DNA of 64,000 bases from Nocardia neocaledoniensis. Its GTDB lineage: Bacteria; Actinomycetota; Actinomycetes; Mycobacteriales; Mycobacteriaceae. The stretch covers positions 1 to 64,000 of the forward strand of contig NZ_QGTL01000004.1 of NCBI RefSeq assembly GCF_003182135.1, given 5' to 3'. The notes under the pieces are model-generated. The model worked only from the letters and a program-made list of their open reading frames with translations. It was not told the origin of the DNA and searched no databases. Below, in pieces: positions 18,973-27,301 of the stretch. The stretch's first letter is position 1; each line of letters opens with the position of its first letter. The position numbers were made by a program, and so were the translations under genes.

Positions 18973-20091
18973 CTAGCTGACCGCGATGAAGGTGAGCACG
19001 GTCGCCCCGATGCGGATCATGTCGCCGTCGGCGAGCAGTGCTCCGGTGTCGATGGGGAGTTCGTTCACGTACACGCCGTTGGCGGAATGCAGGTCCTTGA
19101 TCAGCAGTCCGGCGCGGCTCGGCATGATGTGGGCGTGGTAGCGGCTGGCCTTCGGGTCGTCGAGCACCAGCTCGTTGTCGGTCATCCGGCCGATCCTGAT
19201 GCCGCCGTGCGGAATCGGGATGGTGCGGCCGTCGGCGAAGCGCAGGTTGCCGTTGCGAATCGAGCGCGGCACCTCGGTGACGGTCTCGGTCATGGCCGCG
19301 GCGAGCTGCTCGGATCGCTTGGCCTCCACCACATTCAGCGGTTCCTGGCGCAGCACGCGCTGTTCCAGGTCGATCAGCGCCGCGCCGGGATCGATGCCCA
19401 GCTCCTCGGCGAGCACGGTGCGCACCCGGCGACAGGCCTCCAGCGCGTCGGCCTGCCTGCCGGACAGGTACAGCGCGGTGATCAGCTGACCCCACAGCGG
19501 CTCGCGCAGCGGGTGCTCGTTGGTCATCGAGACCAGCTCACCGATCACCGAAGAGGCGCGGCCACAGGCGATCTCGGCGTCGACGCGGGCCGAGACGGCC
19601 AGCAGCCGCTCTTCGTCCATCGCGGTGGCGAAGCCGTCGGCGAACTGCAGCCCGGCGAGGTCGGACAGCGCGCGGCCGGTCCATTCGCGCAGCGCGGCGC
19701 CGAAGAGGTTGGCCGCGCCGGGATGGTCACCGGCCTCGAGGCAGCGGGTTCCCGCCTCACGCGCGTTCTCGAACCGGCCGAGATCACAGGCGGTGTCGGG
19801 GATCTCGAGCCGATAGCCCGCGCCCTCGGTCCGCAGCACCTGCGCCGGATCGATGCCGGCGTTGCGCAGCGCCTTGCGGATGTTGGAGACGAACACCTGC
19901 AGGCTGGCGGCATAGGAATCCGGCGGATCCTCGTTCCACACCATTTCGGCGAGCACGGCGGAAGACACCGCGCGCCGTCGGTTGACGGTGAGCGCGGCGA
20001 GGAGGGCGCGCGGCTTGGGCCCGCCGACCGCCACCGGCTCACCGCCGACCAGCAGTCGAACGGGCCCGAGCACACGGACGTCAAGACTCAT
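18973..20091 (-). CDS. EmbR-like regulator: OmpR-type winged helix, BTAD, FHA
   Basis: 372 residues. Residues 1-95 are an OmpR/SARP winged helix (LGPVRLLVGGEPVAVGGPKPRALLA), 100-245 a bacterial transcriptional activation domain of helical repeats, and about 280-370 an FHA domain with the phosphothreonine-binding set IRIGR, SRYHAHI and SANGVYVNE. This order is that of EmbR, which in M. tuberculosis is phosphorylated by Ser/Thr kinases and controls arabinosyltransferase genes. Here no emb genes are nearby; its stop faces the HadA-HadB gene, and fba lies 39 bases upstream on the same strand, so fba and this gene may be co-transcribed. Confidence 0.82.
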   Translation of the reverse strand: MSLDVRVLGPVRLLVGGEPVAVGGPKPRALLAALTVNRRRAVSSAVLAEMVWNEDPPDSYAASLQVFVSNIRKALRNAGIDPAQVLRTEGAGYRLEIPDTACDLGRFENAREAGTRCLEAGDHPGAANLFGAALREWTGRALSDLAGLQFADGFATAMDEERLLAVSARVDAEIACGRASSVIGELVSMTNEHPLREPLWGQLITALYLSGRQADALEACRRVRTVLAEELGIDPGAALIDLEQRVLRQEPLNVVEAKRSEQLAAAMTETVTEVPRSIRNGNLRFADGRTIPIPHGGIRIGRMTDNELVLDDPKASRYHAHIMPSRAGLLIKDLHSANGVYVNELPIDTGALLADGDMIRIGATVLTFIAVS

Positions 20092-20130
20092 GAGCTCGGG
20101 CCCCGTTTGATTGTTCGCGAAACTGCCCGA

Positions 20131-21168
20131 TCAGGAACCGCTGACGGATCGACCGGCCGACTTCAGGTCGTTGCACGCCTCGACGACGCGCGCGGCCATC
20201 GAGGCCTCGGCCTTCTTCAGGTAGCTGCGCGGGTCGTAGACCTTCTTGTTGCCGACCTCGCCGTCGATCTTCAGCACACCGTCGTAGTTGCTGAACATGT
20301 GGCCGGCGACCGGGCGGGTGAAGGCGTACTGGGTGTCGGTGTCGACGTTCATCTTCACCACACCGAACCGCAGCGAGTCCTCGATCTCGGACTTCAGCGA
20401 GCCCGAACCGCCGTGGAAGACGAAGTCGAACGGCTGCGCGTCGGCGGCCAGGCCCAGCTTGGCGGCCGCGACCCGCTGGCCCTCGGCCAGCACCTCGGGC
20501 TTGAGCACCACGTTGCCCGGCTTGTACACACCGTGCACGTTGCCGAAGGTGGCGGCGAGCAGGTACTTGCCGTTCTCGCCGGCGCCGAGCGCGTCGATGG
20601 TCTTCTCGAAGTCCTCGGGCGAGGTGTAGAGCTTGTCGTTGATCTCGGCCTCGACGCCGTCTTCCTCGCCGCCGACGACACCGATCTCGACCTCGAGGAT
20701 GATGTTGGCGGCCTTGGCGAGCTTGAGCAGCTCCTTGCCGATCTCGAGGTTCTCGTCGATCGGGATGGCCGAGCCGTCCCACATGTGCGACTGGAACAGC
20801 GGGTTCTGGCCGTTGTTCACGCGCTCCTGGGAGATCGCGAGCAGCGGGCGCACGTAGGTGTCCAGCTTGTCCTTGGGGCAGTGGTCGGTGTGCAGAGCGA
20901 TGGTGACGTCGTACTTGGCCGCCACCACGTGCGCGAACTCCGCCAGCGCCACCGCGCCGGTGACCATGTCCTTCACGCCGAGGCCGGAGCCGAACTCGGC
21001 GCCACCGGTCGAGAACTGGATGATGCCGTCGCTGCCCGCCTCCGCGAAGCCCTTGATCGCGGCGTTGATCGTCTCCGACGAGGTGCAGTTGATAGCCGGG
21101 AATGCGAACGAGTGCGCCTTGGCCCGGCCGAGCATCTCGGCGTAGACCTCCGGAGTCGCGATAGGCAC
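20131..21168 (-). CDS. fba: Class II fructose-bisphosphate aldolase
   Basis: 345 residues, the length of the M. tuberculosis enzyme. GTG start with GGAGG 8 bases upstream. IALHTDHCPKDK carries zinc ligands, FHGGSGS binds phosphate, and VKMNVDTDTQYAF is the family C-terminal signature. It splits fructose-1,6-bisphosphate to dihydroxyacetone phosphate and glyceraldehyde-3-phosphate with a catalytic zinc ion, serving glycolysis and gluconeogenesis in the cytoplasm. Followed on the same strand by the EmbR-like gene; divergent from the DedA pair across 150 bases. Rv0363c position. Confidence 0.96.
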   Translation of the reverse strand: MPIATPEVYAEMLGRAKAHSFAFPAINCTSSETINAAIKGFAEAGSDGIIQFSTGGAEFGSGLGVKDMVTGAVALAEFAHVVAAKYDVTIALHTDHCPKDKLDTYVRPLLAISQERVNNGQNPLFQSHMWDGSAIPIDENLEIGKELLKLAKAANIILEVEIGVVGGEEDGVEAEINDKLYTSPEDFEKTIDALGAGENGKYLLAATFGNVHGVYKPGNVVLKPEVLAEGQRVAAAKLGLAADAQPFDFVFHGGSGSLKSEIEDSLRFGVVKMNVDTDTQYAFTRPVAGHMFSNYDGVLKIDGEVGNKKVYDPRSYLKKAEASMAARVVEACNDLKSAGRSVSGS

Positions 21169-21318
21169 AGCAGTGACCTCCGTGTGTGGGGAGCGAAAAA
21201 AGCAATTCTGTCAGGCCACACCCTAAGTTAGGAAGGGATGGCCTGGTTCACCGGCTTGTCCCAGCGCCGATCACTACACAACACTCGTGTCACAGATTCG
21301 CCCGGTACTGTGGGGGCC

Positions 21319-22035
21319 GTGACTTTGCTGGCGGTTTCCGATGTGATGACGCACAACCTCGCGTTGACCCAGTTGCTGGACCCGTTGTATCTACTCCAGG
21401 AAACCTGGCTGAAGAACGCGGTTCTCCCGGCCATCCTGGCGATCGTCTTCATCGAGACCGGCCTGCTGTTCCCGTTGCTGCCCGGTGACTCGCTGCTGTT
21501 CACCGGTGGCATGCTGGCCGCGCAGGGCAGCCCGAACATCTGGGTGCTCGTGCCGCTGGTCATCATCACCGCCTTCGCCGGCGACCAGTGCGCGTACTGG
21601 ATCGGCCGCAAGATCGGGCCCGCGATCTTCCGCAAGGAGGACAGCCGCTTCTTCAAGAAGCAGTACATCGTGGAGACGCACGAGTTCTTCGAGAAGCACG
21701 GACCCAAGACGATCATCCTGGCCAGGTTCGTGCCGATCGTGCGTACGTTCATGCCGGTGCTGGCCGGTGTGTCGAAGATGAGCTACCGCAAGTACGTCGC
21801 GTTCGACATCGTCGGCGCCGTGCTCTGGGGTGGTGGCGTCACGATCATCGGCTACTTCCTCGGCAACGTGCCGTTCATCCGCGACCACGTGGAAGCGATC
21901 TTCCTGCTCATCGTGTTCGTCTCGATCCTGCCCGCGATCATCACCGTCGGGAAGAAGATGCTGGCCGGGCGCAAGGCGCCCACCGAGGCCGCGCCCGCCG
22001 CCGAGCTGGCCGCTTCGACGAACGAGACGCACTGA
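21319..22035 (+). CDS. DedA family membrane protein 1
   Basis: About 238 residues from GTG 21319; the frame is open further left, but no similarity extends there, and ATG 21343 is a third choice. The core has FIETGLLFPLLPGDSLLFTGG (re-entrant hairpin), then ILARFVPIVRTFMPVLAGVSKMSYRKY, the conserved DedA/VTT signature with the functionally important arginines. DedA proteins are proposed to scramble or flip lipid carriers such as undecaprenyl phosphate. A second DedA gene begins 5 bases after its stop. Rv0364 position, where M. tuberculosis (from memory) has one copy. Confidence 0.85.
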   Translation: MTLLAVSDVMTHNLALTQLLDPLYLLQETWLKNAVLPAILAIVFIETGLLFPLLPGDSLLFTGGMLAAQGSPNIWVLVPLVIITAFAGDQCAYWIGRKIGPAIFRKEDSRFFKKQYIVETHEFFEKHGPKTIILARFVPIVRTFMPVLAGVSKMSYRKYVAFDIVGAVLWGGGVTIIGYFLGNVPFIRDHVEAIFLLIVFVSILPAIITVGKKMLAGRKAPTEAAPAAELAASTNETH

Positions 22036-22040
22036 TCCCT

Positions 22041-22730
22041 GTGACCGCGGTACCGTCGATTCACGCTCTGGGCAGCTTCGATCCGCTGATCTCGGCCGGG
22101 CCCGCCGTGGTCTGGACGGTGGTCCTGGTCTTCGTCTTCCTGGAGTGCGCGTTCATCATCGGGCTGTTCCTGCCCGGTGACTCCATGCTCATCACCGCGG
22201 GCATCGTGATGGCCTCGCACGCCAACGGCGAGGCCCACGTGTGGGCGCTGTCGCTGGGCACGATGCTCGCGGCCATCGCGGGCAACCAGGTCGGCTATGT
22301 CGTCGGCCAGCGCACCGGGCATCGCCTGGTCGCGCGCAAGAACGGCCGCTACATCAACACCAGGAATCTGGAGAAGGTCACCGCGCTGCTGGAGAAACAC
22401 GGCTTCTTCGCCGTGCTGGTGGCGCGCTGGATTCCGTGGGTGCGCACGCTGTGCCCGATGGTGGCGGGCGCGGCGGGCATGGACCATCGCCGCTACACCA
22501 TCGCCAGCACCATCGGCGCGATCATCTGGGCGCCGGTGCTGCTGCTGATCGGCTACTACGCGGGCGAATTCCTCGAGCAGGTGCCGTGGCTGATGCCCGC
22601 GGTGATCGGCATCATGATCGTCGGCCTGGTCATCGGGACGCTGCTCGGCCTGCGGCACTACCGCCAGGAGATGGCCAAGCCGGTCGAGGAGTTCGATCTC
22701 GACCGCGAGCACGCCGACCTGGACAGCTGA
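22041..22730 (+). CDS. DedA family membrane protein 2
   Basis: 229 residues. GTG 22041 lies five bases after the first DedA stop; the longer frame upstream overlaps the first gene and shows no similarity. FLECAFIIGLFLPGDSMLITAG and LVARWIPWVRTLCPMVAGAAGMDHRRY repeat the DedA signature, but overall identity with copy 1 looks moderate, arguing against a recent duplication. Five hydrophobic segments and a charged tail (EFDLDREHADLDS). Tight spacing implies co-translation, so the two may form a hetero-oligomer or serve different lipids. Confidence 0.83.
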   Translation: MTAVPSIHALGSFDPLISAGPAVVWTVVLVFVFLECAFIIGLFLPGDSMLITAGIVMASHANGEAHVWALSLGTMLAAIAGNQVGYVVGQRTGHRLVARKNGRYINTRNLEKVTALLEKHGFFAVLVARWIPWVRTLCPMVAGAAGMDHRRYTIASTIGAIIWAPVLLLIGYYAGEFLEQVPWLMPAVIGIMIVGLVIGTLLGLRHYRQEMAKPVEEFDLDREHADLDS

Positions 22731-22733
22731 CGC

Positions 22734-23909
22734 TCAAAGCCCGGCCGCGGTGACCTGATACGCCGCTTCCATCAGCATCCAGCCCGAGAGCTGCACCGAC
22801 AGGTCGCGTTCGGGCACCGTCGACGCCGTCACCGAGCCGCCCGCCGTGAACCGGCCTGCACCCGCCGTGCCACCGGGTAGGCGGGCCGACTGGCTCCAGT
22901 CGTGCCCGAACAGCGGCTCCCCCTCGACATCGAGGCGGTTGGCCCAGGCGGCCGTGGCCGAGGCCTTGACGATGGCGGCCGCGATCCGCCGCGCGGCCTC
23001 CTCGTGCTTGCCCTCGCCGGGCAGCATGAGCGCGACCACCGCGAGGTAGCGGGCCAGGATGCCGTTGAACAGGCCACCGTCCCCACCGCCGCCGCCGGAG
23101 ATGACCAGCCGCGTGGTCATGTGTTCCTCGACGGCGTTCAACAGCGCGCAGACCCGCTCGGCATGACGGTCGTCGTCGGTCTGCACGGCCAGTTCGGTCT
23201 CCAGGCCGAGGACCACGCCCTGGCAGTAGCTGAACACCGGGCGTTCGATCTCGCCGGAGGGCAGGTGGATGCCGTCGAGGATCAGGCCGGACTCGGGGTC
23301 GCGCAGGGTGGCGTCGAGCCAGTCGGCCATCTGCTGGGCGCGCTCGACCCGGCCGAGGCGCAGCAGCGCGATGCCCGCCGGGCCGTTGGCGGGCGCGTTG
23401 AAGAAATCGGAGCGGACGCGCCACGGGATGCCGCCGCCGGTCTCCGGGTCCCAGGCCCCGTAGAGCTGCTGTTCGAGCGCGGCCAGACCGCCGCGGGCCG
23501 AGGTGAGGTCCTGGGTGCGTTCTGCGCGTTCCAGCGCGATCGCCAGCCAGGCCATGTCGTCGTAGTAGCGGTTGGTCCAGCCGGTGATGTTGCGGACGCG
23601 GATGCCGCGCGCGATCGCCGCGATCCGGCGCCGCCGGGCGGGGGTGGGCACCCGGTTGGCGGCGTCGACCGCGATGTCGAGCAGGTGCGCCTGCCACCAG
23701 TAGTGCCACCCGACGAAGGTACGTTCACGACGCGTCGCGGGCCAGCCGACGACGCCCAATTCCGTTCCGGGGCAACCCCACAGCGTGCGCAGGTGCCGCG
23801 AGACGATCGCGGACTCGGCCATGTCGGCACGCTCGGACCACAGCGCCGGTGTCGGCACGGTTCCGGCGCGATCGGAGGGCTGCGGGCGCCGGCCGCTGCG
23901 CGAGGTCAT
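22734..23909 (-). CDS. Glycoside hydrolase family 76 (alpha-1,6-mannanase-like)
   Basis: 391 residues. An (alpha/alpha)6-barrel pattern with TNRYYDDMAWLAIAL: the paired Asp117-Asp118 are the catalytic residues of GH76 endo-alpha-1,6-mannanases. The substrate in mycolate bacteria could be the alpha-1,6-mannan core of lipoarabinomannan or phosphatidylinositol mannosides. There is no signal peptide, so as read it acts in the cytoplasm or is exported another way. The stop faces DedA 2 three bases away. This is the Rv0365c position in M. tuberculosis. Confidence 0.82.
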   Translation of the reverse strand: MTSRSGRRPQPSDRAGTVPTPALWSERADMAESAIVSRHLRTLWGCPGTELGVVGWPATRRERTFVGWHYWWQAHLLDIAVDAANRVPTPARRRRIAAIARGIRVRNITGWTNRYYDDMAWLAIALERAERTQDLTSARGGLAALEQQLYGAWDPETGGGIPWRVRSDFFNAPANGPAGIALLRLGRVERAQQMADWLDATLRDPESGLILDGIHLPSGEIERPVFSYCQGVVLGLETELAVQTDDDRHAERVCALLNAVEEHMTTRLVISGGGGGDGGLFNGILARYLAVVALMLPGEGKHEEAARRIAAAIVKASATAAWANRLDVEGEPLFGHDWSQSARLPGGTAGAGRFTAGGSVTASTVPERDLSVQLSGWMLMEAAYQVTAAGL

Positions 23910-23990
23910 AGCACCATGGTGCCAGTTTTCTCCCTGTTTTCGCGCCCATTCTGTTACCGAGTTGTGCTGTTGGCTTGTTGTAGCGAACCG

Positions 23991-24674
23991 CTACCAGGCT
24001 TTCGACAGGTCAGCGTGCTGACGGATCCAGGCATGCATCGCGATTCCGGCCGCGACTCCGGCGTTGATACTGCGCGTCGAACCGAATTGGGCGATCGAAA
24101 CCGTCAGGGCGGCAGCTTCTTTCGCGTCCGCGCTGACGCCGGGACCCTCCTGGCCGAACAGCAGCAGGCACTCGCGCGGCAGCTCGGCCGTCTCCAGCGG
24201 GACCGCGCCGGGCACATTGTCGACGGCGACGACGGTCAGCCCCGCCTCGGCGGCGTAGGCGCGCAGCTCGGCGAGGTCGCTGTGGTGCATCAGGTGCTGG
24301 TAGCGGTCGGTGACCATGGCGCCGCGCCGGTTCCAGCGCCGCCGCCCGACGATGTGCACCGCCGCCGCGGCGAACGCATTGGCCGTGCGGACCACCGTGC
24401 CGATGTTGGCGTCGTGCCCGAAGTTCTCGATGGCCACGTGGAACGGGAAGCGGCGGGCGTCGATGTCGGCGACGATGGCCTCGCGCGTCCAGTAGCGGTA
24501 GGCGTCGACCACATTGCGGCGGTCGCCCTCGGCGAGCAGCACCGGGTCGTAGCGCGGGTCGGTGGGCGCCGGGGTGCCGTACTCCTGCTCCCACGGGCCG
24601 AGTCCGTGCGGGTGCTCGCCCCATTCGGTCGGACCCACGACCTCGGCTTCGGGCGCTGACACTGACTCGTTCAC
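23991..24674 (-). CDS. SPOUT/TrmH-family RNA 2'-O-methyltransferase
   Basis: 227 residues from GTG. NIGTVVRTANAFAAAAVHIVG, LLFGQEGPGVS and STRSINAGVAAGIAMHAW are motifs 1-3 of the SpoU/TrmH trefoil-knot methyltransferases, which bind S-adenosylmethionine in the knot and work as dimers on tRNA or rRNA ribose. The target site is unknown; the roughly 70-residue N-terminal extension is not a typical L30e RNA-binding domain. It corresponds to Rv0380c and is preceded by the small DUF4190 gene, 25 bases away on the same strand. Confidence 0.85.
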   Translation of the reverse strand: MNESVSAPEAEVVGPTEWGEHPHGLGPWEQEYGTPAPTDPRYDPVLLAEGDRRNVVDAYRYWTREAIVADIDARRFPFHVAIENFGHDANIGTVVRTANAFAAAAVHIVGRRRWNRRGAMVTDRYQHLMHHSDLAELRAYAAEAGLTVVAVDNVPGAVPLETAELPRECLLLFGQEGPGVSADAKEAAALTVSIAQFGSTRSINAGVAAGIAMHAWIRQHADLSKAW

Positions 24675-24699
24675 CCGGAGAATGCTAGGCCGCGGCGGG

Positions 24700-25011
24700 T
24701 CACGCCGAAGACTCGGCCGCCCCCACGATCAGGAACAGGATGAGCCCGCCGAGACCGAAGAGCACCATCACCGCCAGCAGGATCGTGCCGATGAGTCCGC
24801 AGATGTATCCGGCGTAGACGGCCGAGCGCCCACCGATCCGGCCCTGCGAGGCATCGATCTCGGCGAGCACCGTGCGGCCCTTCAGCCACGCGAACGGCGC
24901 GCACAGGCCACAGAAGGCGAGGCCGAGGATGCCGAGGATCAGCACGAGGTTCGCCTGCGGGTGGTCTCGCGGCGGGACGTATCCCGGATATCCCGGCGGC
25001 GGAGTGCTCAT
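24700..25011 (-). CDS. DUF4190 small membrane protein
   Basis: 103 residues. A short Pro/Gly/Tyr-rich head (STPPPGYPGYVPP) is followed by two hydrophobic helices, about residues 22-41 and 65-98, with GRTVLAEIDASQGRIGGRSAVYAGYICG between them, the DUF4190 pattern common in actinobacteria. Function unknown. It is 25 bases upstream of the RNA methyltransferase and divergent from the next gene across 44 bases. Confidence 0.75.
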   Translation of the reverse strand: MSTPPPGYPGYVPPRDHPQANLVLILGILGLAFCGLCAPFAWLKGRTVLAEIDASQGRIGGRSAVYAGYICGLIGTILLAVMVLFGLGGLILFLIVGAAESSA

Positions 25012-25055
25012 GGAGAAAGCGTAATCGACCTATTCTGGAGGCGTAGCAATCCTCG

Positions 25056-25535
25056 GTGGTCGGCATGGAACACACCCGTATTGTCCAAGCTCTGGCCTGC
25101 GTCGTCGCGCTGTATCTCGTCGCGCTGGCGGTGTGGCTCGGCTGGCTCGCGCCGCACGCGCCACCGGGGACGGCGCCGTATCAGGTGCTGATCATGGTCG
25201 GGCTGTTCGGCGCTGCGTCCGGCATCGCGATGGCGATCGCGTCGATGCCGACCAGGGCCGAGCGACGGCTGCGCCGCCACGGCCTGGAGGGCTGGGCGCG
25301 CATCGACGGCGTGCGTCCGCTCGCGCGTACCGACCATGCCAGCGAACTCACCGAACTCGACGTCGAACTGACGGTGCCGGGCGCCGACAGCTATCACGGC
25401 ACGATCGTGGTCGAAGTGATGCCGGTGGACAAGCCGCGCATGGTGATCGGCGAGACCCTGCCCATCCGCGTCGACCCGGCCGATCGGGACCGGATCATGG
25501 TGCTGCCGCCGCCGCGGGATTCGGGCCGGCCCTAG
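25056..25535 (+). CDS. Two-helix membrane protein with soluble C-terminal domain, unknown
   Basis: About 159 residues from GTG 25056 (ATG 25065 is equally possible). Two hydrophobic helices at about 10-30 and 42-62 are followed by a basic turn (TRAERRLRRHGLEGW) and an 85-residue beta-rich domain with LTELDVELTVPG and GETLPIRVDPADRDRIMVLP. This resembles the small cytoplasmic beta domains of actinobacterial membrane proteins in which a short linear relation between a modulus and its derivative is conserved (DUF3592-like), but no family assignment is firm. Stands alone. Confidence 0.55.
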   Translation: MVGMEHTRIVQALACVVALYLVALAVWLGWLAPHAPPGTAPYQVLIMVGLFGAASGIAMAIASMPTRAERRLRRHGLEGWARIDGVRPLARTDHASELTELDVELTVPGADSYHGTIVVEVMPVDKPRMVIGETLPIRVDPADRDRIMVLPPPRDSGRP

Positions 25536-25554
25536 GGCGGGTACGAGCTCCGGA

Positions 25555-26493
25555 TCACCCGGGGGCGGCGTCGAGGTCGGGCAGGGCGACTATCGATCGG
25601 CCGCGGCGCAGGGTTCGCTGCCAGCGCTGGGCGTCGAAGACCGCGGGATCGGTCTGCTCGATGAAGCCGTGGAGCAGTTTCGCGAAGCGGTCCGGGTCGT
25701 GGTGGTGCGGAAAGTGCCCCGCGCCCTCGAAGATCTCGAGCATCGAGCCGGGGAAGGCGCGGTGCGCGCGTTCGGCGTGGACGGAAGGGATGACCGTGTC
25801 GCGCGTTCCGCCGATGATCAGCGTCGGGAGTTGCGCGGCGAGGTAGCCGCGGTCGAGCATGGTGATCGATTGCCCACGCCGGTCGGCGGCGGCGCGGATG
25901 GTGCGCAGGAAGGCATTGCGCGCACCCGTCTCGGAGAGTCCGCCGTAGAGCCGCAGCACATAGTCGGAATCGGGGCCGAGGCCGAGGCCACCGAGTTCGC
26001 GCACCACCGGAATCGCGGCGCGCACCGCCGTGCGCACCGGCCAGCTGGTGACCGCCATCAGTCCCGGACCGGCACCCGGCAGCGTGGCCAGCCGGAACGC
26101 CGGGTGCACGCCCGCGCCCATGCCCGCCGGGCAGACCAGCGCGACCCGCTGCACCCGCTCGGGGAACTGGTAGACGAACTGCATCGCGATGCCGCCGCCG
26201 AGCGAATGCCCGACCAGGGTCGCCCGCTCGACCCCGAGCACGCTGAGCAGATCCCGCATCCCGTTCGCGTAGGCGGCGATGGCGTAGTCGGCGCGCGGCT
26301 TGGCCGATTCGCCGTGGCCGAGCAGGTCGGGGGCGATGACGGTGTAGTGCTCGGCGAGCGCGTCGAACACCGGCGCCCAGGTCGCCGAGCTGTCGGAGAT
26401 GCCGTGGATGAGCAGCAGCGGCGGCCCCGACCCGGCCATCCGGAACGCACGGCGATACCCGTGCACCTCGATGAACTGCACCTGCCCGGTCAT
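25555..26493 (-). CDS. Alpha/beta hydrolase, Rv2715-like
   Basis: 312 residues from ATG 26493; the frame opens 30 codons earlier without similarity. VHGYRRAFRMAGSGPPLLLIHGISDSSATW, DLLGHGESAKPRADYAIAAYANGMRDLL and VGHSLGGGIAMQF (nucleophile Ser in GHSLGG) closely match, from memory, the M. tuberculosis hydrolase Rv2715. A late GHFPHHHDPDRF gives the catalytic His. No signal peptide. The substrate is not known; relatives hydrolyse meta-cleavage products or small esters. A cluster of histidines (HFPHHHD) near the active site is notable. Confidence 0.85.
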   Translation of the reverse strand: MTGQVQFIEVHGYRRAFRMAGSGPPLLLIHGISDSSATWAPVFDALAEHYTVIAPDLLGHGESAKPRADYAIAAYANGMRDLLSVLGVERATLVGHSLGGGIAMQFVYQFPERVQRVALVCPAGMGAGVHPAFRLATLPGAGPGLMAVTSWPVRTAVRAAIPVVRELGGLGLGPDSDYVLRLYGGLSETGARNAFLRTIRAAADRRGQSITMLDRGYLAAQLPTLIIGGTRDTVIPSVHAERAHRAFPGSMLEIFEGAGHFPHHHDPDRFAKLLHGFIEQTDPAVFDAQRWQRTLRRGRSIVALPDLDAAPG

Positions 26494-26616
26494 CTTCGAA
26501 GCGTGCGCGGCCGGTGTTGCGTGCGAAGGTCGCGCAAGTAAGACCTGCGTGACCGGGGCAGAAGTCGTACCTGCCGACCACATGGCGTGGAGCGTTCGCG
26601 GCCCGCCGCGTTCCGG

Positions 26617-27300
26617 TCAGAGCGCCTTCGTCGGCGGTTCCGTCAGGAGGTACTGTGCCGCGGCGTAGGTCGCCAGGATGACGCCCTCGCTGACGCGGCG
26701 GGTCCGCTCGTCGCGCGCGAAGAGCCTGCGCAGCACGATCAGCCCGTCCGAGACCGTGAACAGCAGCGCGCCCACGCCGTAGCGACTGCGCGGGTCGCTG
26801 TTCGGGATGGTCAGTCCCGCGACATTTTTCGCCTCCGGGGCCAGGCCGGGGTCGGAGGCCAACGCGGCCGCGGTGCCGAGGGTGGCACCGTAGGCGGTCA
26901 GCGGAACCGCGAGGACCGGGGCCTTCGCGCGCAGCAGACCGGCCGCGCCCGCCCAGGCCAGCAGGCGCGGCGCGGCGATCGCGGCGCGCGGCCGGGCGCC
27001 GCGCCGCCACCACAGCACCGAGTAGCCGGTCTGCATCACGGCGAACGAGGACGCGCCCGCGATCAGGCGCCGGTCGTCGTCGGGATCGATCAGCAGCACG
27101 TCACCGACGGTGGCGGCGGCAAGCGAGCCGAGCAGGATCCGGCGCTCCACCGGATCGAGTTCGTCGCGAGCGACGGTGTCGGCCGCGAGCAGCGGCATCA
27201 ACAGCGGCTTGGTCAGCCATTGCAGCCGTTCGCGGCCGGTGACGGCACCGAAGACGGTGACCGCCGCCGCCGCGAGATACCCGGCGCGCAGCGGTCGCAC
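26617..27300 (-). CDS. YhhN/TMEM86-type lysoplasmalogenase-like membrane protein
   Basis: 227 residues, GTG start one base after the FabH stop, so translation is coupled to fabH. About eight hydrophobic segments; TKPLLMPLLA near residue 30, LLGSLAAATVGDVLLID and VGALLFTVSDGLIVL are the conserved YhhN regions, including the two Asp residues considered catalytic. The animal members hydrolyse the vinyl ether of lysoplasmalogens; bacterial substrates are mostly unknown. Pairing with a FabH suggests a lipid role. Confidence 0.75.
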   Translation of the reverse strand: MRPLRAGYLAAAAVTVFGAVTGRERLQWLTKPLLMPLLAADTVARDELDPVERRILLGSLAAATVGDVLLIDPDDDRRLIAGASSFAVMQTGYSVLWWRRGARPRAAIAAPRLLAWAGAAGLLRAKAPVLAVPLTAYGATLGTAAALASDPGLAPEAKNVAGLTIPNSDPRSRYGVGALLFTVSDGLIVLRRLFARDERTRRVSEGVILATYAAAQYLLTEPPTKAL

Positions 27301-27301
27301 G

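Noticed and set aside
22902..24659. Long plus-strand frame opposite GH76 and the methyltransferase
   Set aside because: Antisense to two credible genes.
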